Shown here: positions 7,752-16,344 of the stretch, in pieces
How the letters are laid out: the number at the start of each line of letters is the position of its first letter
How positions within the stretch are numbered: the first letter of the stretch is position 1
NCBI GenBank assembly: GCA_050747245.1
Contig: JBOGNO010000016.1
Coordinates: forward strand, 35,167-99,166
DNA length: 64,000 bases
Direction: 5' to 3'
Origin: JBOGNO01 sp050747245
GTDB taxonomy: Bacteria; Acidobacteriota; Terriglobia; Acidiferrales; UBA7541
Translations under genes and position numbers: made by a program
The notes under the pieces: generated by a model
Databases searched by the model: none
Seen by the model: the letters and a program-made list of their open reading frames with translations, nothing else
What the model was told of the DNA's origin: nothing

Positions 7752-8189
7752 CTAAGCTCTCAGCTCGACAACCTCGGACGACGGCGCATCGTCAGTCATC
7801 TGTGAAATCGTCACCCGCCCCAGGACTTCGATGATGCTTTCGTTCAACCGACGCAGCGGCTCGCGTACCGTACAGGTGTTCGTCTGGTAGCACTCCCCGT
7901 GGCTGGTCACGCAGGAAGTAATGAACGGCGGACCGTCAATCGCCGAAATCGCTTCGAGCACGGTAATCTCCGAGGGGTGCCTCGCGAGCTTGTAACCCCC
8001 GCTCGAACCGTGGCGCGCCGCCAGAATCCCCCGTTTCGCCAACCGCTGCAGCACCTTGGCAAGCAGCGGAGCCGATATCGCGTAAACCTCGGCAATATCC
8101 GCCGCGCTCGCCGATCCGTCACGCCCGTGCATCGCCAAATGCTTCAGGGCGATCAGTCCGTAGTCGGCTTTCTTCGATAGCTTCAGCAC
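7752..8189 (-). CDS. iscR: Rrf2-family regulator IscR
   Basis: A 145-residue winged-helix regulator. The N-terminus (LKLSKKADYGLIALKHLA) and the wing (GSSGGYKLAR) are typical of Rrf2. Three cysteines at 93, 100 and 106 (spacing C-x6-C-x5-C; E. coli IscR has C-x5-C-x5-C) should bind a [2Fe-2S] cluster. GTG at 8189 is preferred because it gives the standard N-terminus and leaves the promoter and operator upstream; a longer TTG start at 8207 would lie inside the operator. First gene of the isc operon, probably feedback-repressing it when clusters are plentiful. Confidence 0.94.
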   Translation of the reverse strand: MLKLSKKADYGLIALKHLAMHGRDGSASAADIAEVYAISAPLLAKVLQRLAKRGILAARHGSSGGYKLARHPSEITVLEAISAIDGPPFITSCVTSHGECYQTNTCTVREPLRRLNESIIEVLGRVTISQMTDDAPSSEVVELRA

Positions 8190-8198
8190 GGGAGAATA

Positions 8199-8217
8199 TG
8201 CGACCAATTCAGTCGCA
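8199..8217 (-). promoter_or_regulatory. Probable IscR operator of the isc operon
   Basis: A perfect 6-base inverted repeat TGCGAC-N7-GTCGCA lies just downstream of the -10 box, covering the predicted start site. The position is right for a repressor site that IscR would occupy; the sequence only loosely resembles the enterobacterial type 1 IscR site, so assignment is inferred from position. Confidence 0.65.
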
Positions 8218-8222
8218 ATTGA

Positions 8223-8251
8223 ATTGTAGCCCTACGGGAAGCCCATGTCAA
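8223..8251 (-). promoter_or_regulatory. isc operon promoter
   Basis: On the minus strand a perfect TTGACA (8251-8246), a 17-base spacer and TACAAT (8228-8223). This is one of the strongest sigma-70-type promoters in the window. The predicted start is about 27 bases before the iscR GTG. Confidence 0.9.
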
Positions 8252-8564
8252 GGGGCATGCTCTCCCCAACCGGAAGCAACTGAACACGTTAAAACACGAC
8301 CATTCTAGTCCTAAATGCCAAGCCTGCTCCATCGAATGGTGCCCATTGCGTTCCGAACTGTTCTCCTGAGCCGCTCAGCGGCACCGTGCGCTCAGGTAGG
8401 AATTCTGCCAAGAGCACACGTTCGGTTAAGGAAACCCGACCGCAAGAATGGAATTATCCTCGCGAGCCAACTTCCGGAGCTCGCGGGTGCCAGGGCGGAT
8501 TCTGGATCCGCAGCCCGCACGGAATCCTGTCGCGCTGGATACTTCTGCGCTAGAATGGCGGCGC
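8252..8564. other. Intergenic region between iscR and coaD
   Basis: Apart from the isc promoter at its left edge I see no gene, RNA or strong repeat here. A TAGAAT at 8551-8556 could be a -10 box for coaD but has no convincing -35 partner. Confidence 0.5.
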
Positions 8565-9056
8565 GTGGAGCAGAAGAAACCCATCCTTGCGCTCTATCCC
8601 GGGTCGTTTGATCCGGTGACCAACGGCCACCTGGACCTCATCAGCCGGGGCGCCAAGATTTTCGACCGGCTGGCGGTTGGCGTCCTCCGCAACCTGGATA
8701 AGCAGCCGCTTTTTTCCGCGGCGGAGCGCGTGGCCATGCTGGAGGAAGTGACGCAGCCGTGGCCCAACGTGGAAGTGGAAATTTTCGACGGCCTGCTGAT
8801 GGATTTTGCGCGCAAGAAAAATGCGCAAGTGATTTTGCGCGGGATCCGCGCTATTTCCGACTACGAATATGAGTTGCAGATGGCGCTGATGAACCGCAAA
8901 ATCGAGCCGCAAATCGAGACGGTCTTCATGATGCCCGCCGAGCAATTCAGCTATTTAAGCTCGCGACTGGTGAAGGAAGTTTTTCGGCTCGGCGGCTCGA
9001 TACGAGATTTTGTGCCGGCCATTGTGGAAGAGCGCTTGCGCTCCAAAGTGGTTTGA
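8565..9056 (+). CDS. coaD: Pantetheine-phosphate adenylyltransferase
   Basis: A 163-residue nucleotidyltransferase that adenylates 4'-phosphopantetheine to dephospho-CoA. It carries the opening ALYPGSFDPVTNGHLDLI with the T/HxGH signature, RGIRAISDYEYELQMALMNR in the middle and the YLSSRLVKEV substrate loop. Length matches E. coli CoaD (159). The GTG at 8565 is the only start in frame close to the conserved beginning; no clear ribosome site precedes it. The aminotransferase gene follows after 28 bases. Confidence 0.97.
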   Translation: MEQKKPILALYPGSFDPVTNGHLDLISRGAKIFDRLAVGVLRNLDKQPLFSAAERVAMLEEVTQPWPNVEVEIFDGLLMDFARKKNAQVILRGIRAISDYEYELQMALMNRKIEPQIETVFMMPAEQFSYLSSRLVKEVFRLGGSIRDFVPAIVEERLRSKVV

Positions 9057-9084
9057 GAGCTGGCAAATGAACGGAGCCCCTCGC

Positions 9085-10269
9085 ATGAAAACGGAAGAAG
9101 CTTTGCGGTTCACGGCGCGTGTCAACCGTGTGGAAGTTTCGGCTACAGCGACGGTGATTGCGGCGGTCGAGCGGGAGCGCGCCCGGGGCGTAGATCTGGT
9201 GGACTTCGGCCCGGGCGAGCCTGATTTCCCCACGCCCGACAATATCAAGCGCGCCGCCATCCGCGCCCTCGATGAGAACAAGACCAAGTACACGGCCACG
9301 GGAGGCATCGCTCCGCTGCGCCAGGCCATCTGCGATTGGCACAAGCGCGAATTCGGCACCGCTTATGCCCCCGCGGAGTGCGTGGTCAGCGTCGGCGGCA
9401 AGCATGCGCTCTTCAACATCATCAACGCGCTGGTGGAAGAAGGCGACGAAGTCATCGTGCCGTCGCCCTACTGGGTCACTTATCCGGGCATCGTGAAATT
9501 CGCGGAGGGTAAACCCGCGCTCCTGCCCCTGAGCGCCGACGACAATTTTTGCCTTCGGGCCGCGGCGCTCGAAAATGCCATCACGCCGCAAACGCGACTG
9601 GTAATTGTTAATTCGCCCAGCAATCCGACGGGAGCGGTGATTCCGCCCGAAGAATTTGCGTGCCTCCTGGAGGTTTGCCGTCGCCGCGGGATCTGGCTGC
9701 TCTCCGATGAATGCTACTCGCACTTCGTTTATGACGGCGCGCGGCCCTTTTCTGTGGCCGGACTTGCGGACGCCAAGGACCACGTCATCATCGCCGGCTC
9801 GCTCTCAAAGACTTATGCCATGACGGGCTGGCGCATCGGCTATGCGCTGTGCCCCGCGCCGCTTGCCGAAGCGCTGGTGAATCTGCAGAGCCAGGCCACT
9901 TCGAATCCCAATTCCATCGCGCAATACGCCGCCCTCGAAGCCTTGCGCGGCCCGATGGATTCCGTTTACGCCATGCTCGCGGAATACACGCGCCGCCGCG
10001 AAAAAATCGTCGCCGGCCTGCGTGCGATTCCGGGCATCAAATGCGCCGCTCCGCAAGGCGCGTTTTATGTTTTTCCAGACGTTTCCGCCGCAGGCGGCGC
10101 CGATACGCTGCGCATCGCGCGCGAACTCCTCGAGCGTGCGCACGTCGCGTTGCTTCCCGGTGAAGCTTTCGGCGCTCCCGGGTTCCTGCGCCTCTCCTAC
10201 GCCACTTCGATGGAACGTATCGAAGAAGGCGTGCGCCGGCTCGCGCAGTTTTTCGGTCAGGCAAAGTGA
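9085..10269 (+). CDS. Class I/II pyridoxal-phosphate aminotransferase (aspartate/prephenate type)
   Basis: A 394-residue fold-type I aminotransferase. The PLP lysine is in SLSKTYAMTGWRIGY (about residue 240), with SNPTGAVI and DECYSHFVYDG upstream. It resembles bacterial aspartate aminotransferases of the subgroup Ib, many of which also act on prephenate. ATG at 9085 was chosen for its CGGAG box 8 bases upstream and the standard N-terminus; an earlier in-frame ATG exists at 9067. The stop overlaps the manA GTG start by 3 bases. The precise substrate cannot be read from sequence. Confidence 0.92.
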   Translation: MKTEEALRFTARVNRVEVSATATVIAAVERERARGVDLVDFGPGEPDFPTPDNIKRAAIRALDENKTKYTATGGIAPLRQAICDWHKREFGTAYAPAECVVSVGGKHALFNIINALVEEGDEVIVPSPYWVTYPGIVKFAEGKPALLPLSADDNFCLRAAALENAITPQTRLVIVNSPSNPTGAVIPPEEFACLLEVCRRRGIWLLSDECYSHFVYDGARPFSVAGLADAKDHVIIAGSLSKTYAMTGWRIGYALCPAPLAEALVNLQSQATSNPNSIAQYAALEALRGPMDSVYAMLAEYTRRREKIVAGLRAIPGIKCAAPQGAFYVFPDVSAAGGADTLRIARELLERAHVALLPGEAFGAPGFLRLSYATSMERIEEGVRRLAQFFGQAK

Positions 10270-11318
10270 CCGTTTGTCCCTCGAGGCTTGAGCCGGTTTT
10301 CTTCCATCGCATCTGGGGCGCTCACCGCCTCGCACCTCTTTTTCCCGATGTCAGCGACCCGGCGAATCCCATAGGCGAAGCGTGGATGACCAGCCTCGAC
10401 AGTCGGTTTGCCGGAGGCCCGTGGGAGGGAAAGACGCTCGGCGAAGCCTGGCGCGCGATGCCGCCCGCGTGGACAGGCACGCGCGTCGCGCATGACGGCG
10501 CGTTCCCCATTCTCGTGAAATTCATTTTTCCCGAGGACAAACTCTCCGTCCAAGTCCATCCCCACGACGAGTACGCGCGACTTCACGAACAAGCGGCCGG
10601 CGGGCTGGGCAAAACGGAAATGTGGTACGTCGTCGCCGCACGCGAAGGCTCCGAGGTGTGCGTGGGTTTGAAGCCCGGCGTTGGGCCCGCGGATTTCCGC
10701 CACGCCATCGCCGACGGCTCCGCCGAAAACTGCATCGAAAGATTTCCCGTGCGCGCGGGCGAAGCGATTTTTGTTCCCCCCGGCACGGTGCACACCATCG
10801 GCCCCGGCTCCATTCTCTGTGAGATTCAGGAATATTCCGATCTCACTTACCGTGTGTACGATTACCATCGCGTCGGCGCGGACGGGCGCCCGCGCGAAAT
10901 GCACCTCGAAAAAGCCATGGACGTAATCAATTTCGGAGTGCAGGGCGGCGGGAAAATCTCACCGGCAAAATCTCGCCGCGGCGCAGTGGAAGAAACGCAT
11001 TTCGCGGTCTGCCGCTATTTCGCCACTGAGAAATGGGAATTTTGCGAGCGCGTCGCTGCGACTTCCTCTCCCGAGCACTTCGACATGTTGATATTTCTTG
11101 AAGGCTCCGGGCGCATGGCCTGGCCGGGCGGGGCTTCCGAATATTCGCCCGCGCAGGTCTGGTTCATCCCCGCCGCGCTGGGGGATTATGAAATTCTTCC
11201 GGCGGCGCGTACGTCGCTCCTGCGCACGTTTGTGCCGCCCGATTTGAAGGCGCTTACGCGCGAACTCGCCGCACGCGGCATCGCCGAGGCTTCCCTGTCG
11301 CGGCTGGTGCATTCATGA
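10266..11318 (+). CDS. manA: Type I mannose-6-phosphate isomerase
   Basis: A 350-residue cupin-type isomerase interconverting fructose-6-phosphate and mannose-6-phosphate. The zinc-binding region is visible as FPEDKLSVQVHPHDEYA (about residues 96-112), KTEMWYV near 124, and FVPPGTVHTIGPG near 180. It starts at a GTG that overlaps the previous stop and ends in an ATGA overlap with manC, so the two are translationally coupled. It feeds the GDP-mannose pathway completed by manC and the mutase at 13354. Confidence 0.94.
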   Translation: MTVCPSRLEPVFFHRIWGAHRLAPLFPDVSDPANPIGEAWMTSLDSRFAGGPWEGKTLGEAWRAMPPAWTGTRVAHDGAFPILVKFIFPEDKLSVQVHPHDEYARLHEQAAGGLGKTEMWYVVAAREGSEVCVGLKPGVGPADFRHAIADGSAENCIERFPVRAGEAIFVPPGTVHTIGPGSILCEIQEYSDLTYRVYDYHRVGADGRPREMHLEKAMDVINFGVQGGGKISPAKSRRGAVEETHFAVCRYFATEKWEFCERVAATSSPEHFDMLIFLEGSGRMAWPGGASEYSPAQVWFIPAALGDYEILPAARTSLLRTFVPPDLKALTRELAARGIAEASLSRLVHS

Positions 11319-12418
11319 AAACGGAACGGCTTCCTACCTGCGCCGTGATTCTCGCCGGCGGACGCGGCACGCGTTTCTGGCCGCGCAGCCGCTTGCGCAC
11401 GCCCAAGCAACTGCTGAATATCGTCGGACGCGAGACCATGCTCCGGCAGACGTTTGATCGGCTTCGGCCGGTCATCGGACCGCAAAATTTCTGGGTGGTC
11501 ACCAACGCCGATCAGGCGGCTGAAGTGCGCCGCGAACTTCCGGGCTTGCCTGGATCACAAATTCTCGCGGAGCCGGTTGGCCGCAACACCGCGGCGGCTA
11601 TAGGACTTGCGGCCGTGCACCTCGTTCGGGCCCATGGCGACGCCTTAATGGCCGTGCTCCCGGCGGATCACTTCATCGCCCGCGCGGCGCGGTATCGCCG
11701 CCTGGTGCGCCACGCACTCTCAATCGCGCGGCTTTCGGGAAATCTTGTGGTCATGGGCATCCCGCCCACACGTCCGGAGACTGGTTTCGGATATATCGAG
11801 AGCCACCGCTCCGGTTCGCATCCCGCGGGCTCATTTCTCGTTCGCCAGTTCACCGAAAAACCGAAGTCTGCCGTGGCGCGGCGTTACGCTTCCTCCGGCC
11901 ACCACTATTGGAACGCGGGGATGTTTTTCTGGCGTGCATCGACGTTTCTTGAAAATTTGCAGCGGTATCTCCCACAAACCCACCGCGCTCTCTCGGAGCT
12001 CGCCTGCAGCATCGGCACGCCGCGCTATGCGCTCTCTCTCAAGCGAATCTATCCCCGCCTCGAAAATATTTCCGTGGATTACGCTGTCATGGAGCCGGTC
12101 ACGCGCGGAAAAAATTCGCGCTGCGTTTTCGTCATCCCCGCGGAAATTGGCTGGAGCGATATCGGCTCCTGGGCCGCGGTGTATGAGCTCCTGGCGCGCA
12201 GGCGCGGCGAAAATGTCTCCGCCGGGCCGCATTTTGCGCTCGATTCCGCGGGAAATTATCTCTGGAGCCCGAAGAAATTTATCGCCGCCATCGGCGTTCA
12301 CGATCTTGTGTGCGTCGAAACCCCGGATGCCATTCTCCTCTGCCCGCGCGAGCGCGCCCAGGACGTGGGAAAAATCGTAAATTGGCTCGAATACCGGAAC
12401 GCGAAAAATCTCATCTAG
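11315..12418 (+). CDS. manC: Mannose-1-phosphate guanylyltransferase
   Basis: A 367-residue nucleotidyltransferase forming GDP-mannose from mannose-1-phosphate and GTP. It has the signature LAGGRGTRFWPRSR (13-26), AEPVGRNTAAAIGLAA, the HYWNAGMFFW motif and the FTEKP substrate motif. It ends at 367 residues, so it is the monofunctional short form without the C-terminal isomerase domain; the isomerase is the separate gene just upstream. It overlaps manA by four bases. Confidence 0.95.
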   Translation: MKTERLPTCAVILAGGRGTRFWPRSRLRTPKQLLNIVGRETMLRQTFDRLRPVIGPQNFWVVTNADQAAEVRRELPGLPGSQILAEPVGRNTAAAIGLAAVHLVRAHGDALMAVLPADHFIARAARYRRLVRHALSIARLSGNLVVMGIPPTRPETGFGYIESHRSGSHPAGSFLVRQFTEKPKSAVARRYASSGHHYWNAGMFFWRASTFLENLQRYLPQTHRALSELACSIGTPRYALSLKRIYPRLENISVDYAVMEPVTRGKNSRCVFVIPAEIGWSDIGSWAAVYELLARRRGENVSAGPHFALDSAGNYLWSPKKFIAAIGVHDLVCVETPDAILLCPRERAQDVGKIVNWLEYRNAKNLI

Positions 12419-12517
12419 TTCCTTCGCAGTATCGAGCCTTCCTGCGAAATCCCACTTCCCCCCTCTTGCCGCATGATAAGATTTGGGAAACACTAGGCCA
12501 AAGAAGGGAAATGTTCT

Positions 12518-13192
12518 ATGCAGGGCGATCCGGCCAATCTTGCAACTGCAATCCTAGAACTATTGGCAGAGTCCAAATACCCACAGAAGGCTCGCGTTCT
12601 GACCCGAGCCTTGAGCTGTCGCCAAGAGCGTTTTATTCAAAAGTCCGCCGTGAACCAAAGCCTATATGGAATGGAAAAGCGAGGACTTGTAAATCACGAT
12701 GCCTACTTTCAATGGTCTCTAGGACCAGTTGAGGCCCCTGTTGCGTCGACGCAGGGCAGTGACACAAGAGAACACGCAAGAACTCGAAAGACCAAAGCAG
12801 TCGTTCAACTAGGAAGTGCGGCCCCTGTTGCGTCGACGCAGAGCAGCGACACAAGAGAACACGCAAGAACTCGAAAGACCAAAGCAATCGTTCAACTAGG
12901 AAGTGCGGCCCCTGCCTGTGGGCCGCTTTCCTACTCCTGGGAAAGCCGAAATTATCCAGTATTCTGCAGTTGGTGTGCGGCAGCAATAATGCCCGAGGAG
13001 AAAGAGATCGTTGTTAGGTTGAACGGGAAATATCACAGAAAATTCTGCCGTAGAGATTGTCTTCTGAACTGGGAGGCAATCTACTGGCAACGGAAAGCAC
13101 TGAAGCGGTTGGAGCTTTCGACAGCTCAGCTTAGGAAGGAACGGCGCATCATCAAGGATCAAATTCACTCCCTAGGTTTCGGTTGGCATTAG
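12518..13192 (+). CDS. Unknown protein: winged-helix-like N-terminus, tandem repeat, C-terminal zinc-finger-like region
   Basis: A 224-residue protein I cannot place in a named family. Residues about 8-68 look like a small winged helix: helices, then VNQSLYGMEKRGLVNHD and FQWSLG, reminiscent of Z-alpha-type domains (VLYSL.KKGK..LWK). Residues about 73-130 are two copies of a 29-residue repeat (STQGSDTREHARTRKTK core), basic and probably disordered. The C-terminal part has CSWC and CRRDC separated by about 25 residues, a plausible zinc site, followed by a charged helix rich in K/R/E. GAAGGGA before the ATG is a fair ribosome site, and an extended -10-like TGATAAGAT lies at 12474-12482. Codon use is less GC-biased than in neighbours. 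Confidence 0.7.
   Translation: MQGDPANLATAILELLAESKYPQKARVLTRALSCRQERFIQKSAVNQSLYGMEKRGLVNHDAYFQWSLGPVEAPVASTQGSDTREHARTRKTKAVVQLGSAAPVASTQSSDTREHARTRKTKAIVQLGSAAPACGPLSYSWESRNYPVFCSWCAAAIMPEEKEIVVRLNGKYHRKFCRRDCLLNWEAIYWQRKALKRLELSTAQLRKERRIIKDQIHSLGFGWH
12733..12906 (+). repeat. In-frame tandem duplication, 87-base unit, two copies
   Basis: Two nearly identical 87-base units (12733-12819 and 12820-12906) differ at only a few bases and keep the reading frame, giving two 29-residue repeats. The first bases of a third unit (GGCCCCTG) follow at 12907. High identity indicates recent duplication or ongoing slippage. Confidence 0.93.
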
Positions 13193-13353
13193 AATTACGC
13201 CTCAGGTTTTTCTTCCGAATCAGGGCCCCATGAAAGAGACTTGGATGTCATTCAGACCCTCTCTTCTTATCTTCGGGCTGGAATTGAATAATAAGCGCCA
13301 GCTCCTCTGAGCCGGCACCTCGACTTTGCACGCTTCGCGTATACTCTTTTTCC

Positions 13354-14763
13354 GTGAGCGAAATTCATTTCGGAACCGACGGCTGGCGCGGCGTGATCGC
13401 CGAAGATTTCACTTATGAAAACGTGCGCAAAGTCGCCGCCGCGATTGCCCGCTATGTGATCCGCGCCGAGCGGTCCGAGCGCGGCGTGCTGGTCGGCTAC
13501 GACAACCGCTTCGGCTCAGAAAGATTTGCGCGCGTGGCCGCGGAAGCGGTGGCCGAAACCGGCACGCCGGTATGGCTGGCCGCGGAATCTTGCCCAACTC
13601 CGGCGATTTCGCTGCTCGTGCGTCTGCGCGGTGCCGCTGGCGGCATCATGATTACCGCCAGCCACAATCCCTATCGCTGGAACGGCGTGAAATTCAAAGC
13701 CAGCTACGGCAGCTCCGCGCTCCCGGGGATTGTTTCCGAAATCGAATCCGAGCTGCGCCGGATTCTTGCGGAGGGCGTGCGCGCGCTTCCGCCGCGCACC
13801 GATCTGATTCATTCGCTCAGCGCGCGAGAGCCGTATCTCGAAGCCCTCGACAAAATCCCCGACTGGGAAAAACTCCGCGCCGCGAAATTCCGTTTCCTGT
13901 TCGATCCCATGCACGGCTCGGGCGCGGGAATCCTGCCCGCGCTTTTCCGCCGCCACGGAGTGGCATGCGATGAAATTCGCGGCAATCGCGATCCGCTTTT
14001 CGGCGGCGTGAATCCGGAGCCGATTGAACCGCATATTGGCGCGCTCCAGCGCGCCGTGCGCGAAGGCGGCTATGACGCCGGCTTCGCCGCCGATGGCGAT
14101 GCCGACCGCATCGGGGCCGTGGACCGCGACGGAACATTCATCACTCCGCACCAGATTTTTTCGCTGCTCCTGTGGCATCTGGCCGGGACGCGCCAGATTC
14201 CCGGCGACGTCGCCAAAACTTTTTCGACTACCAAAATGGTAGATAAGCTCGCCCAGAAATTCGGCCGCCGCCTCTATGAGACTCCCATCGGATTCAAATA
14301 TATTTGTGAGCACATGCTTGAGCGCGACATCCTGCTGGGCGGCGAAGAAAGCGGCGGCATCGGCACGAAGCTGCATCTGCCGGAGCGCGATGCCACGGTT
14401 AACGCCCTGCTACTGGCCGAGGTCATGGCTTGGCACGGCAAGCACCTGGGAGAGTTGGTCGCCGGCCTGCATGCTGAATTCGGCGAGCATCATTACGGCC
14501 GCGTGGATCTCGAATTGAAGCCCGGGCAAAAAGAAAAGGCGGTCGCGCATTTCGCCGATGGAAAATTCACCCGCCTGCTCGACTGGTCCGTCGTCCGCCG
14601 CGAGGATTTGGACGGAATCAAAGTCTATCTCGGCGACATCGGATGGGTGATGGTGCGCGCTTCGGGCACCGAACCCATGCTGCGGATCTATGCGGAAACT
14701 TCAGGCGCGGAAACAACACGGCGCATTCTCGACGAAGTCACCGCTCTCGTCCGTCGGCTGTAA
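13354..14763 (+). CDS. Phosphomannomutase/phosphoglucosamine-mutase family protein
   Basis: A 469-residue alpha-D-phosphohexomutase. The phosphoserine is S103 in TASHNP, the metal loop is DGDADR (about 248-253), the sugar loop GGEESGG and the phosphate loop RASGTEPMLRIY near the C-terminus. Its place after manA and manC suggests it makes mannose-1-phosphate, completing GDP-mannose supply, although the N-terminus (FGTDGWRG) also fits glucosamine mutases; sequence cannot decide. It starts at a GTG and is separated from manC by the unknown gene. Confidence 0.93.
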   Translation: MSEIHFGTDGWRGVIAEDFTYENVRKVAAAIARYVIRAERSERGVLVGYDNRFGSERFARVAAEAVAETGTPVWLAAESCPTPAISLLVRLRGAAGGIMITASHNPYRWNGVKFKASYGSSALPGIVSEIESELRRILAEGVRALPPRTDLIHSLSAREPYLEALDKIPDWEKLRAAKFRFLFDPMHGSGAGILPALFRRHGVACDEIRGNRDPLFGGVNPEPIEPHIGALQRAVREGGYDAGFAADGDADRIGAVDRDGTFITPHQIFSLLLWHLAGTRQIPGDVAKTFSTTKMVDKLAQKFGRRLYETPIGFKYICEHMLERDILLGGEESGGIGTKLHLPERDATVNALLLAEVMAWHGKHLGELVAGLHAEFGEHHYGRVDLELKPGQKEKAVAHFADGKFTRLLDWSVVRREDLDGIKVYLGDIGWVMVRASGTEPMLRIYAETSGAETTRRILDEVTALVRRL

Positions 14764-14777
14764 CCTCAGGTGAATCA

Positions 14778-15659
14778 ATGAAACGGCGAATCTATCAGCT
14801 CGACGTTTTCACCAGCAAACCGTTTACCGGCAACCGGCTCGCGGTGGTCACCGATGGCGACGGCCTCTCGCGTACATTGATGCAGGCCATCGCGAAAGAA
14901 ATGAACCATCCGGAAACGGTCTTTGTGCAGCGCCCTACGAATAACCGCGCGCTCGCGCGACTCCGCATTTTCACCACCACGCAGGAGCTTCCTCTCGCCG
15001 GCCATCCGGTCATAGGCACCTGGTTTCTTCTCGCGGAGCTCGGCGTGGTTCCGGCGCGCGAAGGTGCCGTGCACATCCTGCAGCAAACCGGCGCGGGAAT
15101 TCTTCCCGTGGAGATTTCATTCGAGAACAGCCGCCCGGTGAATGTGACGATGACTCAGAAGCCTGCAGTTTTTCGCCCCGCGAAATTCTCCGCGACGGCG
15201 CTGGAGGCCGCATTGGGCATCCGCCGCGGCGATCTCCATGCTCAGTTACCGATGGAATTTGTTTCGACGGGCATCTTCAATCTGATGCTTCCGTTGCGCG
15301 ACGCTTCCATCCTCAAGCGCTTGCGCATGGCCATCTCGCCCCTCGCGCGCTTGTTGGACAAGCAGGGTGTGTTGGCTTACTGTTTCGCTCTCGCGGGCAA
15401 GGCCAAAGTCCGATCGCGCGGCATGGTGCCCTGGGAGTTGATCGAAGATCCTGCCACCGGCTCCGCCGGAGGATCGCTCGGTGCATATCTTGTTCGCCAC
15501 AAAAAATTGCGCGTGGGCGAAGAATTGTCCATCACGCAGGGCGTCGAGATGGGCCGCCCCAGCCATATTCGCGTTCAAGTCTCAGAGCAAAAGGGCCGCC
15601 TCACACCTCGCGTCAGCGGCTCCGCTGTGCGCATCTGGGAAGGCCACATCGACGCCTGA
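14778..15659 (+). CDS. PhzF-family isomerase
   Basis: A 293-residue PhzF/DapF-fold protein: YQLDVFTSKPFTGNRLAVV (5-23), NHPETVFV with the catalytic glutamate, ELPLAGHPVIGT, and EDPATGSAGGSLGAYL in the second half. Family members isomerise diverse small metabolites; the substrate is not predictable and there is no phenazine cluster here. ATG at 14778 has an AGGTGA box. It follows the mutase by 14 bases. Confidence 0.93.
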   Translation: MKRRIYQLDVFTSKPFTGNRLAVVTDGDGLSRTLMQAIAKEMNHPETVFVQRPTNNRALARLRIFTTTQELPLAGHPVIGTWFLLAELGVVPAREGAVHILQQTGAGILPVEISFENSRPVNVTMTQKPAVFRPAKFSATALEAALGIRRGDLHAQLPMEFVSTGIFNLMLPLRDASILKRLRMAISPLARLLDKQGVLAYCFALAGKAKVRSRGMVPWELIEDPATGSAGGSLGAYLVRHKKLRVGEELSITQGVEMGRPSHIRVQVSEQKGRLTPRVSGSAVRIWEGHIDA

Positions 15660-15710
15660 GCGCCGCTCCGCGCAGGCTCGGGCGTGCTTCTGCTGCGATC
15701 ACATCTCAAA

Positions 15711-15743
15711 GAAAAAGGCCGGCCCCGAAGGACCGGCCTTCTT
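15711..15743 (-). terminator. Intrinsic terminator of the D/R-rich gene
   Basis: An 8-base stem AAGGCCGG/CCGGCCTT (15715-15722 with 15733-15740) around a 10-base loop; on the minus strand it is followed by TTTTTCTTT. It lies about 20 bases after the stop of the minus-strand gene and also sits beyond phzF on the other strand. Confidence 0.85.
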
Positions 15744-15763
15744 CACCTTGACTTCGAAGGAGA

Positions 15764-16162
15764 TTAGCGTCCTTTGCGGTCGTTGCGGCGGTCACGCTTG
15801 TCCTGATGAATGTCCCGCGTGTCACGATGAATGTCGCGAGTATCCTTGTTGCGATCCTTGCGATCATTGTGGAGATCCTTCGCGACCGACTTGCAATTGC
15901 CGGCACCTTTGTTTTCCCGGCACTCATCCAGCTGCTGCCTGTCATGATTGATGTCGCGCTGGTCGGCGTTACGGTCGCGCACGTCCTGTCGCCGGTCCAC
16001 CTTGTCGTGCCGGATGTCCCGCGTGTCCTGACGAGCATCCGAAGGCTGCTCGGTCGGCGGAGTCGTGGATTGCGGGGTGCTCTGCGCCCACGCGCCGGTT
16101 GCCAGCATTCCCAGCAGTGCAATCCCGAAAAAGCTTCGTCGGATTACTTTCTCGATCTTCAT
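15764..16162 (-). CDS. Exported, D/R-rich low-complexity protein
   Basis: A 132-residue protein. Residues 1-26 form a signal peptide (KK-free basic start, hydrophobic FFGIALLGMLATG, cleavage near AWA-Q). The mature part is almost entirely charged and polar with a recurring pattern DxRDxxxDxxD/RR (DTRDIRHDKVDRRQDVRDRN and similar to the end), with two cysteines in a short DECRENKGAGNCK segment that could form a disulfide. It is predicted to be helical or disordered in the periplasm. ATG at 16162 has a perfect AAGGAGAG box. Function unknown; similar repetitive exported proteins are frequent in Acidobacteriota annotations. Confidence 0.85.
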   Translation of the reverse strand: MKIEKVIRRSFFGIALLGMLATGAWAQSTPQSTTPPTEQPSDARQDTRDIRHDKVDRRQDVRDRNADQRDINHDRQQLDECRENKGAGNCKSVAKDLHNDRKDRNKDTRDIHRDTRDIHQDKRDRRNDRKGR

Positions 16163-16344
16163 GAAGTCTCTCCTTGTATGAACTCTCAGCATGAAATTGC
16201 CTACGCTCAGTGAAACCCGCCGCCACGCGAAAAGTTGCGGATGGTTCCGGTACCGTATTAACTTTTGGTTTTCATTGAGTACTATGCTTGTATTCAGTTG
16301 GTGGGTATCAGGTTACTGGTTGGAGGAGGCTCAATCGATCCGCG

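Noticed and set aside
8190..8207. Longer iscR starting at TTG 8207
   Set aside because: It would place the start codon inside the operator and nearly at the predicted transcription start; GTG at 8189 gives the standard Rrf2 N-terminus.
12733..12914. Tandem repeat as a possible CRISPR array
   Set aside because: There are only two units of 87 bases without spacers, they are in frame in a coding gene, and no cas genes are present.
12633..12986. 117-codon minus frame with internal repeats
   Set aside because: It is the mirror of the tandem duplication in the plus-strand gene.
14778..15659. Phenazine biosynthesis
   Set aside because: Only a PhzF-family gene is present; the family is broad and no other phz gene is nearby.
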